This document shows positions 1 through 10,781 of a stretch of DNA of 55,956 nt, piece by piece (position 1 is the first letter of the stretch; each line of letters opens with the position of its first letter). The position numbers were made by a program, and so were the translations under genes. The stretch is from Bremia lactucae. Lineage: Eukaryota; Oomycota; Peronosporomycetes; Peronosporales; Peronosporaceae. The stretch covers positions 5,102,743 to 5,158,698 of the forward strand of contig NC_090612.1 in the NCBI RefSeq assembly GCF_004359215.1. Direction: 5' to 3'. The notes under the pieces were generated by a model. The model did no database searches. It worked only from the letters and a program-made list of their open reading frames with translations, and had not been told where the DNA came from.

Positions 1-122
1 ATGGATAAGAATTCAGGAAATTACTATTTAATGTAATTCCCTCCAAATATTATCTACCTTTTGGATAATATTAACTAACAATCTTTTATTGTTAATTTCA
101 TGTAACGATACACCCCGTTACA
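1..122 (-). repeat. LTR end (Gypsy-type, minus strand)
   Basis: The first 122 bases match the right end of the LTR at 55,149-55,599 at roughly 80-85 % by eye, including the terminal gttaca at 117-122. Read on the minus strand this is an LTR start, TGTAACGGGGTG. The window edge cuts the rest, so I cannot say whether it is a solo LTR or part of an element extending to the left. Confidence 0.75.
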
Positions 123-404
123 GTAGCACCTTTGCCTTCAATTCCCTAACTCTAACCTTAACCTTAACTCTGCTATTTAATTATTTCTTTATTCAATCAA
201 AATTGGTCGGTCCCAGTCATATTAAATAAGGGAGACTTCACTGTATAATCCCTTAGCAAGTAATCCTCAAAAATTTGTTTAAGTTGAGACACAAAAAGTT
301 TGATTCCAATGCTTGTTAAAAGCAGTCCTTTGTTAATAAAATCATTCAGCTATTCCAGCAAACAAGAGCTCATACATTTAAAAGCTGAAAAGTACTGCGC
401 CAGC
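123..404. other. Spacer, no gene seen
   Basis: This A/T-rich stretch separates the LTR end from the 3' end of the CNNM gene. It contains a short run of cctaac/cttaac-like units around 146-176 but no regular array. It presumably holds the 3' untranslated region of the minus-strand gene. Confidence 0.4.
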
Positions 405-1892
405 TCATAGCAGTGGCGTGTTCTCGGTAATTACATTAATTTCTACTGTAGAATTCGATTTAAGCATTCCAGACGACCTCTTCGATGAGCCTCCTTCAAC
501 CTGCTTAGAATAACGGCTTTTGACGCGACAACGAGCACGATCCGCTAGTAAACGCAGTCGCTTTTTTACAAAGGCCGATCCAGTACCCTTCACGGTTTTA
601 CGAATATGAGATTGCCAGTAGTCCACGATTCCGTGGACAAACACATCACTCTCGTCTTCAATCTCTTCCTGAATGAGCTCCTCGATGACATCTTCGATAG
701 TCACGATGCCTTCAAAAATGACACTTTCGGGAATTTCGTCTCCCGAGCGCCAACACCTTGACACGATATCGATACTTTCTGTAACCAAAGCAATGTGCGA
801 GTGGCCTTTTTGGAATTCGTTCAGTATCGCATAACACGATTCCTTTGGACTGACTAAAATTGGTTTTCGTAGCATTAAATCTCGAATTGGACGACGATCA
901 TCCGGATCCAGCACAATAAGCTTCTTCACAAGCAGCAAACCGACAATATTTGATTTATGTCTCTCATATACTGGAATTCGACTGTGTCCATACGCTAACA
1001 TTCTCGCGAGTGTGTCAGGAGAGAGCTCTGTGTCTAGCTCTAGCATGTACACGTCTTTCATCGGAATCATAACCTCCGTGACAGTCTTTGATGCCAAATC
1101 TAACGCGCCGTGAATAATCGTGACTTCATCAACATAGAGACGCGTGCCATGCGCAGAGTCCTCGTACAGAGACTGCGGCGTCAGTAGAGGCTGCTTGTCC
1201 CCAATTGCCGACATCTTCGTAAGTGTGTGCGTCAATGTATCTCCAACTTGCTGGGTTTGGTGCAAGTGGTCGACAAATGACTTTCGAGCAGCATCAGAAT
1301 GACGCTGCAACGTCACAAGTGCTTTAATCTCTTTACGCTTGTATTGCGCTGGATCGTGATCATCTCCAAGCCACATGTCAAGAACACGACTGATGGGGTA
1401 GGCAATCGGGAAGGTGACGACAATCAAGGCCTTGACAAACGGACAAAGCATTGCAGCAATGCGAAGTTGATTGGGACCAGTAAAGACGGCGGAAGGAATG
1501 ATCTCACCGAAAAACAACACGCACGTGACGGACAGGACGATTGAGACGGCTTCAGGCACCAATTTCGTAAGAAAAATGGGCAACGCTTCGTTTGCACTGG
1601 CATTCACGATCAGTAGAGTTACGAGTAAGAGGTGGTGCTTGGTAAGCACGGGAAGTACTTGTTTGGCGTCCATCTTCTCCTTATCTGAGCCCTCCAACTC
1701 GAGGATGCGTACGTTAAGCATGTCAAGCGATAAAAGGCCCATAGTCAGACCCGCCATCATACCAGCAATACAAATGAGCACCATTGACATAGTGAGGTAC
1801 AGATAGAAGGACGTCGGGTCGCACCAAGGCGTGAAAAACTCGCACTCGGGCGTCGCCCCTAAGGCGATCGGTGGAGAAGTATACAAGGGCAT
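405..1892 (-). CDS. CNNM/DUF21 family metal transporter with CBS pair
   Basis: Predicted integral membrane protein of the CNNM (ancient conserved domain protein / CorC-HlyC) family, members of which act in Mg2+ transport or homeostasis. The frame is open upstream to 1985, but that codon is TTG. The first ATG is at 1892 and gives 495 residues, so I use it. Near the N terminus is a hydrophobic segment followed by a glycine-rich turn (GMMAGLTMGLLSLD), then two more hydrophobic segments with the family-typical NASANEALPIFL and FFGEIIPSA. A CBS pair follows (EVMIPMKDV, GHSRIPVYE, GIVTIEDVIEELI). The C-terminal tail is basic and Ser-rich. No intron is needed. It lies 140 bp downstream of the CHMP6 stop on the same strand. 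An upstream coding exon cannot be excluded. Confidence 0.9.
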   Translation of the reverse strand: MPLYTSPPIALGATPECEFFTPWCDPTSFYLYLTMSMVLICIAGMMAGLTMGLLSLDMLNVRILELEGSDKEKMDAKQVLPVLTKHHLLLVTLLIVNASANEALPIFLTKLVPEAVSIVLSVTCVLFFGEIIPSAVFTGPNQLRIAAMLCPFVKALIVVTFPIAYPISRVLDMWLGDDHDPAQYKRKEIKALVTLQRHSDAARKSFVDHLHQTQQVGDTLTHTLTKMSAIGDKQPLLTPQSLYEDSAHGTRLYVDEVTIIHGALDLASKTVTEVMIPMKDVYMLELDTELSPDTLARMLAYGHSRIPVYERHKSNIVGLLLVKKLIVLDPDDRRPIRDLMLRKPILVSPKESCYAILNEFQKGHSHIALVTESIDIVSRCWRSGDEIPESVIFEGIVTIEDVIEELIQEEIEDESDVFVHGIVDYWQSHIRKTVKGTGSAFVKKRLRLLADRARCRVKSRYSKQVEGGSSKRSSGMLKSNSTVEINVITENTPLL

Positions 1893-2032
1893 CAATTGCG
1901 CGTTAATCAGTGTTTTATAAATAAGAATGTAATATATAGATTTTTTGGTTACGCTACGGGTTACTTGAAAAGCTACTAACTTCAATAGAGTCGAGCATTC
2001 TAAGGTTGTAACCGAAGACGAAAATGATATGG

Positions 2033-2962
2033 TTACCCTAAAATTGCCACAGCTTCCTCCTTCACTTTTATTGCGCGAGTCTTCAATTTAGTTGAGTCAT
2101 CTGCCTGTGTGACCAAAAGGTCTACTAATATCAAAATCGTTATGAGCCCTCGTCAACGAAGCGAAGCAAAAATAGTTGACAATTTACCTGAGTCAAGCGC
2201 AGTTGTTGGGACCGTAGGCATCGCTGCTGCAAGTGCGTCTGCTTCCATTTTTTCAATCCTAGCAAGCTCGCAGAGCACGTCGTCTTCGTCTTCGACAGTT
2301 AAGCTGCCGCCGATGATTCGGCTTATTTCCTAATAATTGCAATCTCGGTAAGTTTTGTGCCAAAAATTGTCACAACGCAACGTACGCTTGCTGTAGCCTG
2401 CGCTTCTTCTGTCTCGAGCATTAATTCTTCGACTGCTTCTACCGTCATCTCCTAGAACATTTATCAGCTACCCGCTCACAAAACTTTGTCTTACAACGCA
2501 CCTTGTGAATAGCGTTTAGAATCAAATTACCCGCCTTAAGCCCTTCAAATACCTTAAGCTGCTGTGTCTCCCATTCCACCGTGTCCAACAAACTCAGCAC
2601 CTGAATCAAATGTTCATCGGCCTGATGCATCTGCTGTTCCTTGTACTTTTTCAGTTTCAATGCAAGCTTTGCGCGATCCTACTTGCGACAAGCAATACAT
2701 GGTAAATTGCTATTATAGTAGAATGATAAAGGCATCAATGGCATTGCACCCTTTTGCCGGCCTGCAGCAGCCGCTTGGCACTATCATGCAGCTGGCTGGC
2801 CTCGATGTCCAATCGCGCCTGGTGTTTTTTAAGTCGGTCACGGGCGTTTTTGAGGTCAAGAATAGCTTTATCCTTCGATGTGATTTGTGCACGAACGCCA
2901 TTTCCTGTAGTAGCTAAGGCGGCTCCGGACGTGAGCTGCTTCTTCGAGTTGGAGCTGCCCAT
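2033..2962 (-). CDS. ESCRT-III subunit CHMP6/VPS20, five exons
   Basis: Core ESCRT-III subunit that links ESCRT-II to the membrane-remodelling filament on endosomes. Exons on the minus strand: 2962-2750, 2678-2502, 2451-2386, 2329-2188, 2124-2033; introns are 50-71 nt with GT-AG ends, and the joined frame is 229 residues with TAA at 2035-2033. The N terminus starts MGSSNSKK, fitting the N-myristoylation known for CHMP6. The first exon carries a coiled-coil (DKAILDLKNARDRLKKHQ). Exon 2 has the Snf7-family stretch VEWETQQLKVFEGLKAGN, and exon 3 reads EMTVEAVEELMLETEEAQ. It is slightly longer than the about 200-residue animal protein. The last acceptor is ambiguous by one codon (TAG at 2125 or three bases later). 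The HMG-CoA lyase stop lies 91 bp upstream. Confidence 0.92.
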
Positions 2963-3053
2963 TCTATAAGTGAAGAAGACTACGAAGCATGCTTTCTAAT
3001 AGGTAGAAATACAAATTGACGACTACGATTAAATAAAACAAAAGCACCACTTT

Positions 3054-4350
3054 CTAAAGACGGCTTGTTGTATTACTAGACAAAGCTTGAGCCACTTTGG
3101 AGTGGTTCGAATGGCCTAGCAGCTTTGAAATGAAATTGCCAGTTTCGATCATTTTATGTAGATTCACGCCCGTAGAAATACCCAGACCGTGCAGCATATA
3201 GAGCACGTCCTCGGTCGCAACGTTTCCGGATGCTCCACTAGCATAAGGGCAACCACCAAGCCCAGCGACAGAGCTGTCAACAACACTGATCCCCTCCTAG
3301 CAAAAGAAAATAGTATTGCGTCAATATGGGTAATGCGTAAACTAAGGTACTATTGTCACACCTGCAGCGCGATAAGGAGATTTGAGAGCGCCTGACCATA
3401 CGTGTCATGAAAGTGCACGGCGAGATGCTGAACAGGAACGTGTTGTTTCGCGGCTTGGAGCATCGCCGACGTAGAAGCTTAATCACTAGCAGTTATTAAA
3501 AGGAAGAGTGTAAAAGCATTAATATACCTTACCAGGGTTGCCCACACCAATTGTATCACCCAAAGATACTTCATAACAGCCCATTTCAAACAATTTCGAA
3601 GCAACAGTTGCAACTGCAGAGGGTTCGACAAATCCTTGATACGGGCACCCTAAGACGCACGATACATAGCTGCACGCCGAGTTTAGCATCAGGAATGAAC
3701 AGAAGACAGATCCACGTACCCACGCACACGAACTCCGACAATCGCTGCCTTCTCACAGACTGGACGAAAGCGCTGGAGACTCTCTTCAATCGAGCAATTA
3801 ATATTTTTCTGGCTAAATGCCTCCGACGCTGCGCCGAAAATGGCCACTTCTTCTGCCCCAGCTGCAACAGCATTGTCAAAGCCCTACACAAAGTTAGTAT
3901 TAAATAAGAATATCACGACTTTCGGTAGAAAACAACTACATACCTTTATGTTTGGCGCAAGAACGGAGTACGAAACGCCCTTTTTGCGTGTGATACGATT
4001 TAAAACATCGGCATTATCGGCCATCTGCCCATACTTATATTCAATATCACTTCTTTTGCATGATCAGCACAATTGTATACCTGAGGAACCCACTTTGGAG
4101 AAACAAAAGACGTTGCTTCGATCGCGGACAAGCCCGTTTCAGAAAGCATGTCGATGAGCTTCACCTTGTCGTCCGTTGACACGATAATCTTCTCATTTTG
4201 CAACCCGTCGCGCGGTCCAACCTCCACAAGCTTCACGAAGCTCGGATATCCCATCAATTGCACTTTAGCGGGCGTAGACGATGTCACGGAATTCATTGTG
4301 AGCGACCTGCTCATTCTTGCCATTGCAGCCCCGGGCATTTTCATGATCAT
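3054..4350 (-). CDS. Hydroxymethylglutaryl-CoA lyase, six exons
   Basis: Cleaves HMG-CoA to acetyl-CoA and acetoacetate in leucine catabolism and ketogenesis, normally in mitochondria. Exons: 4350-4081, 4024-3944, 3883-3720, 3669-3533, 3477-3362, 3296-3054; introns are 50-65 nt with GT-AG ends. The joined frame is 336 residues, near the usual 325. Visible family signatures: [13 protein letters not shown] (metal-binding Asp), [14 protein letters not shown] at the first exon end, the His-X-His pair in VHFHDTYG, and the HMG-CoA lyase signature [17 protein letters not shown], with the catalytic Cys at about residue 272. The first 35 residues are basic and Ser/Thr-rich, compatible with a mitochondrial presequence. 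Several in-frame Met codons lie near the start, so the exact start is uncertain. It is divergent from UTP10 with 179 bp between starts. Confidence 0.95.
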
Positions 4351-4529
4351 GGGATTGTGACAAAATATTGCACTAACAAATAAAATTTTTCGAAAATGTT
4401 TGTGTCACATCAATTTTAGGCTCAAGCCTTGACACCAGTCATTGACGCAGACCAAGTTGCGTCTACACCAGTATCAAAATTAGCCTACGGTCCGCTACAG
4501 ATTGACTTAACAATCACTCTTGCTTTCAA
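4351..4529. promoter_or_regulatory. Divergent intergenic promoter region HMGCL/UTP10
   Basis: Only 179 bp separate the two start codons, so this stretch must contain both 5' leaders and core promoters. The sequence aatcactcttgctttcaaatgg leads into the UTP10 start and loosely resembles an oomycete initiator (pyrimidine-rich TCA...). I could not define a precise element. Confidence 0.4.
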
Positions 4530-7500
4530 ATGGCTAGCGCACTCGCAAGGCAGTTGCAGCAGCTGCGCGAGGCTGGCGCGGGCAGCAAGCGCCGCACTGA
4601 TACGTTTGTATACGACCAGCGCGAGGCGGCGCGTTTGGACGACGAGACGGTGTACAATTTAGCGTGGAACGGCTTGCTGGAGCTAAAGAAGCTTGATGCG
4701 CGCTTCGAAGCACTGGACGCGGACGCGCAGGTTGCCAAGCTCTTTAGCAGTCAACGCATCCATTTTCACCGTGCAAAGATTACTTCAAACGATGAAAAAG
4801 AGCTGGATACGGCGCTCGAAAAAGTGCTGGATGCGCTTAGTGCCTATTTTCTATTAGGTGCTGCGCATCACGTGCTCGAGTTTCTTGTGCGCCGGTATGA
4901 AGTTCACCGTCACAATGTTGACGCAGTCATGGCTATGATTATTGCATACCATGAGTCGTCGTGGTTTATTCGCATGGTGCGCATCCTACACATTCACAAT
5001 ACGCGGTGGGAATTTATGTTAGGCGTCAAGACCCAGGGCGCGCCGCTGCTGCGTGCAGCACTCGTACAGCGTGTTATTAATGAGTCTTCTGTCATTGAAT
5101 TTGTCTTTGACGCAGCAACTAGGATCGGCGCCAATAATCCCAAGCTCACGTCACTGTACACGCTCGTAGTGCTGCAAGTTCTCGAACAGGGAAAAGTGAC
5201 GGAAATAATGCTGCGCTGGTTAATTCCACAGCTTCTTATGGCCCTCAAGAGCATATTCTTTCCTGAACTTCAGTCGTCAGCCTATATGATTGTGACCAAA
5301 CTAGCGTCGAAGGCCACATTGTCGAGCCAAGTAGTTGACGCACTGGTTAAAAGTCTGATTAAAAATTCTCAATCAGGAGCGCAGCTCAACGCTCTGTTGT
5401 GTGTGATATTTCTAGCACAGACACAGCCGTCGTTCAGCTTGTCAGAACGTGCCGGTATATACCTGGTGCGAATGGAGAATGTTGAGGATTTTCTTATCGA
5501 TGCGGCTTCCAATTACGCGTCCACCAAGTTTATGCAACAGCTGATTTTTTTTTTGACGAAACATACGCAGTCCACAGACGACGAATTCTTCCATTTGCTG
5601 GCGGCTCTGATTGATAACAATTTGGTGGCTGACGAAGGCTTGGAAGAGCTGGTGAAAACAATGATACAGCAGGCTCATAATGAGGATTTTGCCATGAACA
5701 GTGCTCGTGTTCAAGCTATTTCTCAAAGCCTCGTTGCTCTAAGTAAAAAGACTGCATCCGAAGTTGACGTAGTTGTCAATTCCATGCTGTCACAACAGAC
5801 GAAGAAGTCGAAGAATGACAAGAAATTGAATTGTTTTCTCTCCAAGACATTTGAGAACGTAGCTAATTCAGCGCACTTTGTTTCTTCCAATACGGATGCG
5901 AATACATCACTTGCTCTCGCGCTTGACCATCCAACTGAACACATTCGGTATCAAGCCTTGGTGTCACTCGCAAAGATATACGACACGAAAGCAGAGACGG
6001 TCTCGGGTAAGAATCAGGTCCTTAACAGTGGTGATGTTCTTGTGCGTCGGTTTCTGGATGACAGCAAGCGCATTGCGTGCTTTATGGTTTCTAGCTCTTT
6101 AGGCGATATGATGGTGAACTTGAGCACAAAGCAAGAAATACTGATTGCTATTGCGCAAGCTGCACGTAAATGGAATTCTCGCGGTGATGCTGTCGTGGTA
6201 CAAGCAGTTGTTGATTTCGCGTTGCAGCAGTATCGCAAAAAGGCTGTTTCATCGGACATTGATGAAAATCTGCTGACATTGCTCGTTTCTCTCTTGGACG
6301 AGAAATGTGGAGTCTCGGTGGAAGCTGTGTGGTCTTGGATGTCAGCTCTTAACCATCCTTTCGTGCAAAGTGATTCAAAATTGGTGATAAAAACTCTTAC
6401 AGAAATTGCTGACAAATTTGGGCTTGCCCTTGCAGATAATATACAGGACCTACTGCCATATTGCCTGCGCTGGTCCCAGGAATCAGACTATAACGAAATT
6501 CCTCTTACAGCTTTTCTAATTGAGACACTCTCTGCTGCTCGGGCTCAGCTCGCTTCGAAGAAGCCGAGGTCGAAGAAGACAAAAGAACAGCAGCTTTTTT
6601 TGGATCAAGCGTTTCTCATTCTTCTCAAGAAAGAGTTTGCCCGGCTTTGCAACGATCCTGCGTCTGAAGCACAAGGTGCTTACAGTATTCTCGTTGCTTC
6701 AAAGATGACCGAGATTGCGTACGACATTTTTACTATTTCCCGGGATGACTTTGATGTATGTGTTGCTACATTGCTAGAGTCTCCGATTGCTGTATTTATT
6801 CGCATGCAAGAGTGTCTTTTGGACTTGTTTCACGCAAAGTTGGAGGCTCAGCTACTGCCAACAATGGCTCGCATTGTCACGAAACCTGCAATCCACAAAG
6901 ACGTCCCAAATGTTCTCGCGAAAACACGGTCCTTGGACATTATTTCTGCTGTGCTCGAAGGTATATCATACGAAACACAATCAGAGGAACTTCGACAACT
7001 TGTTATTATGGTCCCGGTTGTGATGGCGGCGCTTTCGGACAAAAGCAAAAGCGTGCGTCAATCAGCTGTTGCTTGCCTTGATCGATGGATTGTGTCTCTT
7101 CGTTGTGGCAATGTTAAATCTTCTCAGCTTGTTGCTGACGTAAAGACCCTTAAGAAGGCATCGGAGTTTTTGCTTAAGTCCAAACAGGACATATTGATGG
7201 ATTCCAACTCAGTTGTATCACTCTGTGGCACATATAGCACTCATGCGGATAGCTCGTCCTTTTACCAGCTATTGATGGACTTCGTATCTTCTGCAAGTAG
7301 CGATGAAATTGGCGTTGCAGTGAAGCTTCTTGAGCTGCTGGCACCTGTAAAGTTAACTTTATTTTGGGAGCAATCAGTAGATTTTTTTCAGCAGGCGCTT
7401 TCTGGGTGTCTTGCATCGAGTGCTGATGGCGCTATGTGCCAGTTGCTGACAAGCTTTCTCGCGCATTACTTGAACTCAAGTGTTGCCATTACAGTGTCGA

Positions 7501-10500
7501 AACAAGGCAAACAGGCTGTCTCAAAAAAGTGTTTGGGTGCAATATTGGCTATTTTGTGTCCCGAAAAAGAGACTATTCCGCAGCAATTAAAACTTTATGT
7601 TGCCGACAATTTGACTGCAGACTTCTACAATGCTCTTGATGACGTTTCTCGTCACGTTCTCGTTGGAAAGTTACTTCATTTGTTGATGGTAGCTGAAGGA
7701 GGTCTTGCTTCAAAACTTATCACGTGTATGAAGAAAATGTGCATTAGCTACGGCATATTCGCGCAATTGCTGGAGGAGCAATTGCTTGCTCAAGCGGAGC
7801 CGTATTCTGAGTTGAGCTGCATTCTTGAGGTGCTGGCTATCAAAGTTGGCAATGAAATGAGCCACGAAAATGTTAAAACTGACTTGAACAAGCTTCTCGC
7901 AACACTTTGTAATGTGCTCGCTCTTTTGTGCGACTCGAAGCACGAAAGCGTCGTGTCGGAGTACATTTTGCAGGTGCTTTTTGGCTGCCTGCGTCGTATA
8001 TGCGAGATCAGTTCCTCGTCTAGGAATCATGAAAAAAAAGGTGAGATTAAGGCCACGAAATACGCAGCGACACTAAATCCTGACCTTTTGGTTAAACATA
8101 CGCTTGCATGCTTGAGCCGCTCGTCTTCTTCTCAGACGCGAAATGAGGCCTTGCTTTTTATGAGCTCGCTAGTGGATCTACATCCAGCTAGCATTCTCAC
8201 GTCGCTAGATAAGATTTTGGGGTTCGTCAGTGCGGACTCAATGCGTCATGAGGACGAGTATTCTTTTTATGTGCTGGAAACCATTATCAAGGCTGTGGTA
8301 CCGCACATTGTCGCAAGTGAGAGTAAACAATCAGCGGCATTGATCACACCTCAGCGATTTGTCGGTCTATTTGTTGCTGCGTTTGATCAAATCTCTAAGA
8401 TGAGGGTTGAGCCTCTATTTCGAGTTGTGGTTAAAACTCTTGGTAGTAATTTACTTCCATATTGTGCCGTGGAGTTGCTGCAATGTGCCTCTCTTGACAA
8501 GGATTCGGATGTACAGCGCGAACGTATCCAATTTGCTCACAATTTGTGCTATAATTTTGACTGTGTTGAACAAGTGTCGTCGCTGGCGATGATTCTTCGT
8601 TTTGCCCGCGATTTGTTTCCTCACGTGGTGGAAGAGGCAGATACAGATACGGATGATGCGGATGATGATGATGACGATGTCGAGTATAATCGGTTCGTAT
8701 TTGATAAGCGGCTGGTGAATTCAACAGTGCTTTCTCGCCGATTGAATTTAATCCTTGTCAAGTTTGTTGCTGCACACCTACGCGCTAAAGAGTTGCACTG
8801 CAAGATTGTTGTCGATCAGTCTAACAATGACGACGACAACAATATGTTGCAGCAGAAGTATTTAATGCTGGCTCAGCTCGACTTGGTTTATTTCCGTCGT
8901 GTTGCTCGAGAGCAGTCACGGCACGATGATGAGCACGGGTTCTGGACGTCGTTGGCTTCGCATTCCATGGACGTTATCGGTGCTTTGCAGCAGCTCTTGT
9001 CCACACCTGGATTTGTTGCAGTCATTAGTGAGTTGTTGCACCACGACAATAGCCTTGTGCGCAAGAAGGCGATGCAGCTTTTTAATGAGCGTCTGCAGGA
9101 GGATTGCGATGCTCTGACTTTCGGCGAAGCTTTGCTGTTTATCGATATGCTGGATGAGTTTGACGCGATTTTGCGGAACACTCAGGGCCTTGAGAATAGC
9201 GCAAATATTCAGACTGCCCTTTTGAGTGTTGATATCTTGGCTCGTTATTTCGCTGCCGATCATGCCAAGCGTTTCCAACATATTCTACCAACCATCATAA
9301 CGTATTTGGAACACGATGTCTCGAACTCGCCTTTTATGACGCTGCACTTGTCTGGCTGTGCCTTCGTGTGCCTGTCTTCGATTTGCCGTGCGGCCGGCCC
9401 TATGGTGCTTCCGCTATTGCCCAAGTTTTTTCCAAGACTTTTAAGCGGAATTGAATACTGCACGTCGTCGGCCAACAGTATTAGTGGCATTAAGTCCGTA
9501 CTGCAATGCCTTTTGAAAGCGTTGGAAGTATTTACAGACAAGATACCTCAGTTTCTGGGGCCGCACCTACCTGCTGTCATTCGGGCGCTATTGACCCCAT
9601 CTCTGCTCTCTTCTGCGCCAATGAATGCCGAAGTTCTTCTTTCGGTCGATTGCTGCTTTTTGAATCTGTGCAATCACGTCGAATTGCGTCAACTTCTTCC
9701 CGTCCTGTTTGGGGCGTATGAGAACGTGCTTACGCTAAAGAGCGACACTAGTGTCACTCGATTGTTTGCGGTGGTCGGAACTGTCGTGAGCAACTTGGGT
9801 TCGTCTTCTGTACGTAAGCACTTGCCATCGTTTGCTCGCTTCTTCGTCACAACCTTGGACGCTCGTCGTGTGCACTTATCGAAGTTGGAGGATTTAGAGG
9901 AGGTTGAGGAAGTTATGCTGAACTGCTTTGTGCAATTCATTTTGAAATTGAGCGAAAAGCAGCTCAAACCGCTATTCTTCAAGCTAGTTGAGTGGGTACA
10001 AGCACGCATTAAATCATCGGATAAATTGGGCGACATCTCTCGACGAATCTCGTTCTTTAAGCTAGTTGTCAAGCTATCAGAACGTCTTCGCGGAATATTC
10101 GTGCCATACTACGCACATATCTTGGAGCTCCTTACGTTGGCCCTTCGCGAGAGTTGCAAGAGTGTTATGCAGAAGCCGCCACGGTCATTTGAGAACAACG
10201 AGAGCGAAGATGATGACTTTTTTACGAGCAATGATGAGCCAGCGGCTAAAAGGGCAAAAACAAGATCCATCTCCGCAGCAGATATGGAAGCTGAGCGCAA
10301 TTGCAACGTTTTGTTATTGACCACTGCAGTACGTGCGCTCGATGGCTGCTTTGTACACGACAATGACGGATTTACTGAAAAGGATCGGTTTGACATGGTC
10401 TTGGCGCCGTTGGTGGATGTACTCGATGTGCTGAAGTACGACGCAACGATGCGCGAATTTGTTTTGGAGACTGTCGCACCGTGTCTTGCTAATTTGGCAT

Positions 10501-10781
10501 GGGCTGCCAAGAGTGATATACTATGGAAGCCGCTGCACTATGCTGTGCTGATGAAGTCGCGTGGAGAATGTGCATTGGTGCGTCTTGCTGCGCTGGTAAC
10601 GGTGGAAAAGTGCTACCAAGTTATTGGTGACGAATTTCTCGCTATGCTGCCCGAAAGTATTCCGTTCCTTGCTGAATTTATGGAAGACACGAATGACGAG
10701 GTTGAAAAGACGTGCCACCGCGTGATCAAGCAAATTGAAGACATTTCAGGTGAGTCTCTAGACCAGTATCTCACGACCTAG
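4530..10781 (+). CDS. U3 small nucleolar RNA-associated protein 10 (UTP10/HEATR1-like)
   Basis: HEAT-repeat protein of the t-UTP part of the small-subunit processome, needed for pre-18S rRNA transcription and processing in the nucleolus. It is one uninterrupted 2,083-residue frame, matching the about 1,800-2,150 residues of the family. The N terminus MASALARQLQQLREAG and the following LFSSQ...AYFLLGAAHHVLEFLVRRYEVH segment are typical of UTP10 starts. The whole protein is alpha-helical with Leu/Ala-rich HEAT-like units. An acidic stretch (TDTDDADDDDDD) lies near residue 1,370, and a second acidic/basic patch with AAKRAKTR near 1,910. The last 170 residues, ending FLAEFMEDTNDEVEKTCHR then GESLDQYL, match the BP28 C-terminal domain. 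Start ATG chosen by family agreement. The absence of introns in 6.25 kb contrasts with its spliced neighbours. Confidence 0.93.
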   Translation: MASALARQLQQLREAGAGSKRRTDTFVYDQREAARLDDETVYNLAWNGLLELKKLDARFEALDADAQVAKLFSSQRIHFHRAKITSNDEKELDTALEKVLDALSAYFLLGAAHHVLEFLVRRYEVHRHNVDAVMAMIIAYHESSWFIRMVRILHIHNTRWEFMLGVKTQGAPLLRAALVQRVINESSVIEFVFDAATRIGANNPKLTSLYTLVVLQVLEQGKVTEIMLRWLIPQLLMALKSIFFPELQSSAYMIVTKLASKATLSSQVVDALVKSLIKNSQSGAQLNALLCVIFLAQTQPSFSLSERAGIYLVRMENVEDFLIDAASNYASTKFMQQLIFFLTKHTQSTDDEFFHLLAALIDNNLVADEGLEELVKTMIQQAHNEDFAMNSARVQAISQSLVALSKKTASEVDVVVNSMLSQQTKKSKNDKKLNCFLSKTFENVANSAHFVSSNTDANTSLALALDHPTEHIRYQALVSLAKIYDTKAETVSGKNQVLNSGDVLVRRFLDDSKRIACFMVSSSLGDMMVNLSTKQEILIAIAQAARKWNSRGDAVVVQAVVDFALQQYRKKAVSSDIDENLLTLLVSLLDEKCGVSVEAVWSWMSALNHPFVQSDSKLVIKTLTEIADKFGLALADNIQDLLPYCLRWSQESDYNEIPLTAFLIETLSAARAQLASKKPRSKKTKEQQLFLDQAFLILLKKEFARLCNDPASEAQGAYSILVASKMTEIAYDIFTISRDDFDVCVATLLESPIAVFIRMQECLLDLFHAKLEAQLLPTMARIVTKPAIHKDVPNVLAKTRSLDIISAVLEGISYETQSEELRQLVIMVPVVMAALSDKSKSVRQSAVACLDRWIVSLRCGNVKSSQLVADVKTLKKASEFLLKSKQDILMDSNSVVSLCGTYSTHADSSSFYQLLMDFVSSASSDEIGVAVKLLELLAPVKLTLFWEQSVDFFQQALSGCLASSADGAMCQLLTSFLAHYLNSSVAITVSKQGKQAVSKKCLGAILAILCPEKETIPQQLKLYVADNLTADFYNALDDVSRHVLVGKLLHLLMVAEGGLASKLITCMKKMCISYGIFAQLLEEQLLAQAEPYSELSCILEVLAIKVGNEMSHENVKTDLNKLLATLCNVLALLCDSKHESVVSEYILQVLFGCLRRICEISSSSRNHEKKGEIKATKYAATLNPDLLVKHTLACLSRSSSSQTRNEALLFMSSLVDLHPASILTSLDKILGFVSADSMRHEDEYSFYVLETIIKAVVPHIVASESKQSAALITPQRFVGLFVAAFDQISKMRVEPLFRVVVKTLGSNLLPYCAVELLQCASLDKDSDVQRERIQFAHNLCYNFDCVEQVSSLAMILRFARDLFPHVVEEADTDTDDADDDDDDVEYNRFVFDKRLVNSTVLSRRLNLILVKFVAAHLRAKELHCKIVVDQSNNDDDNNMLQQKYLMLAQLDLVYFRRVAREQSRHDDEHGFWTSLASHSMDVIGALQQLLSTPGFVAVISELLHHDNSLVRKKAMQLFNERLQEDCDALTFGEALLFIDMLDEFDAILRNTQGLENSANIQTALLSVDILARYFAADHAKRFQHILPTIITYLEHDVSNSPFMTLHLSGCAFVCLSSICRAAGPMVLPLLPKFFPRLLSGIEYCTSSANSISGIKSVLQCLLKALEVFTDKIPQFLGPHLPAVIRALLTPSLLSSAPMNAEVLLSVDCCFLNLCNHVELRQLLPVLFGAYENVLTLKSDTSVTRLFAVVGTVVSNLGSSSVRKHLPSFARFFVTTLDARRVHLSKLEDLEEVEEVMLNCFVQFILKLSEKQLKPLFFKLVEWVQARIKSSDKLGDISRRISFFKLVVKLSERLRGIFVPYYAHILELLTLALRESCKSVMQKPPRSFENNESEDDDFFTSNDEPAAKRAKTRSISAADMEAERNCNVLLLTTAVRALDGCFVHDNDGFTEKDRFDMVLAPLVDVLDVLKYDATMREFVLETVAPCLANLAWAAKSDILWKPLHYAVLMKSRGECALVRLAALVTVEKCYQVIGDEFLAMLPESIPFLAEFMEDTNDEVEKTCHRVIKQIEDISGESLDQYLTT

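Noticed and set aside
146..176. Telomere-like run (cctaactctaaccttaacctt)
   Set aside because: Irregular units and only about 30 bp; not a telomeric array.
1299..1806. Plus-strand open frames of 81 and 111 codons over the CNNM gene
   Set aside because: They are antisense shadows of a strongly conserved minus-strand coding sequence, with no motifs.
405..1985. CNNM start at 1985 (526 residues)
   Set aside because: The codon at 1985 is TTG. The next in-frame ATG at 1892 still keeps the whole conserved domain.
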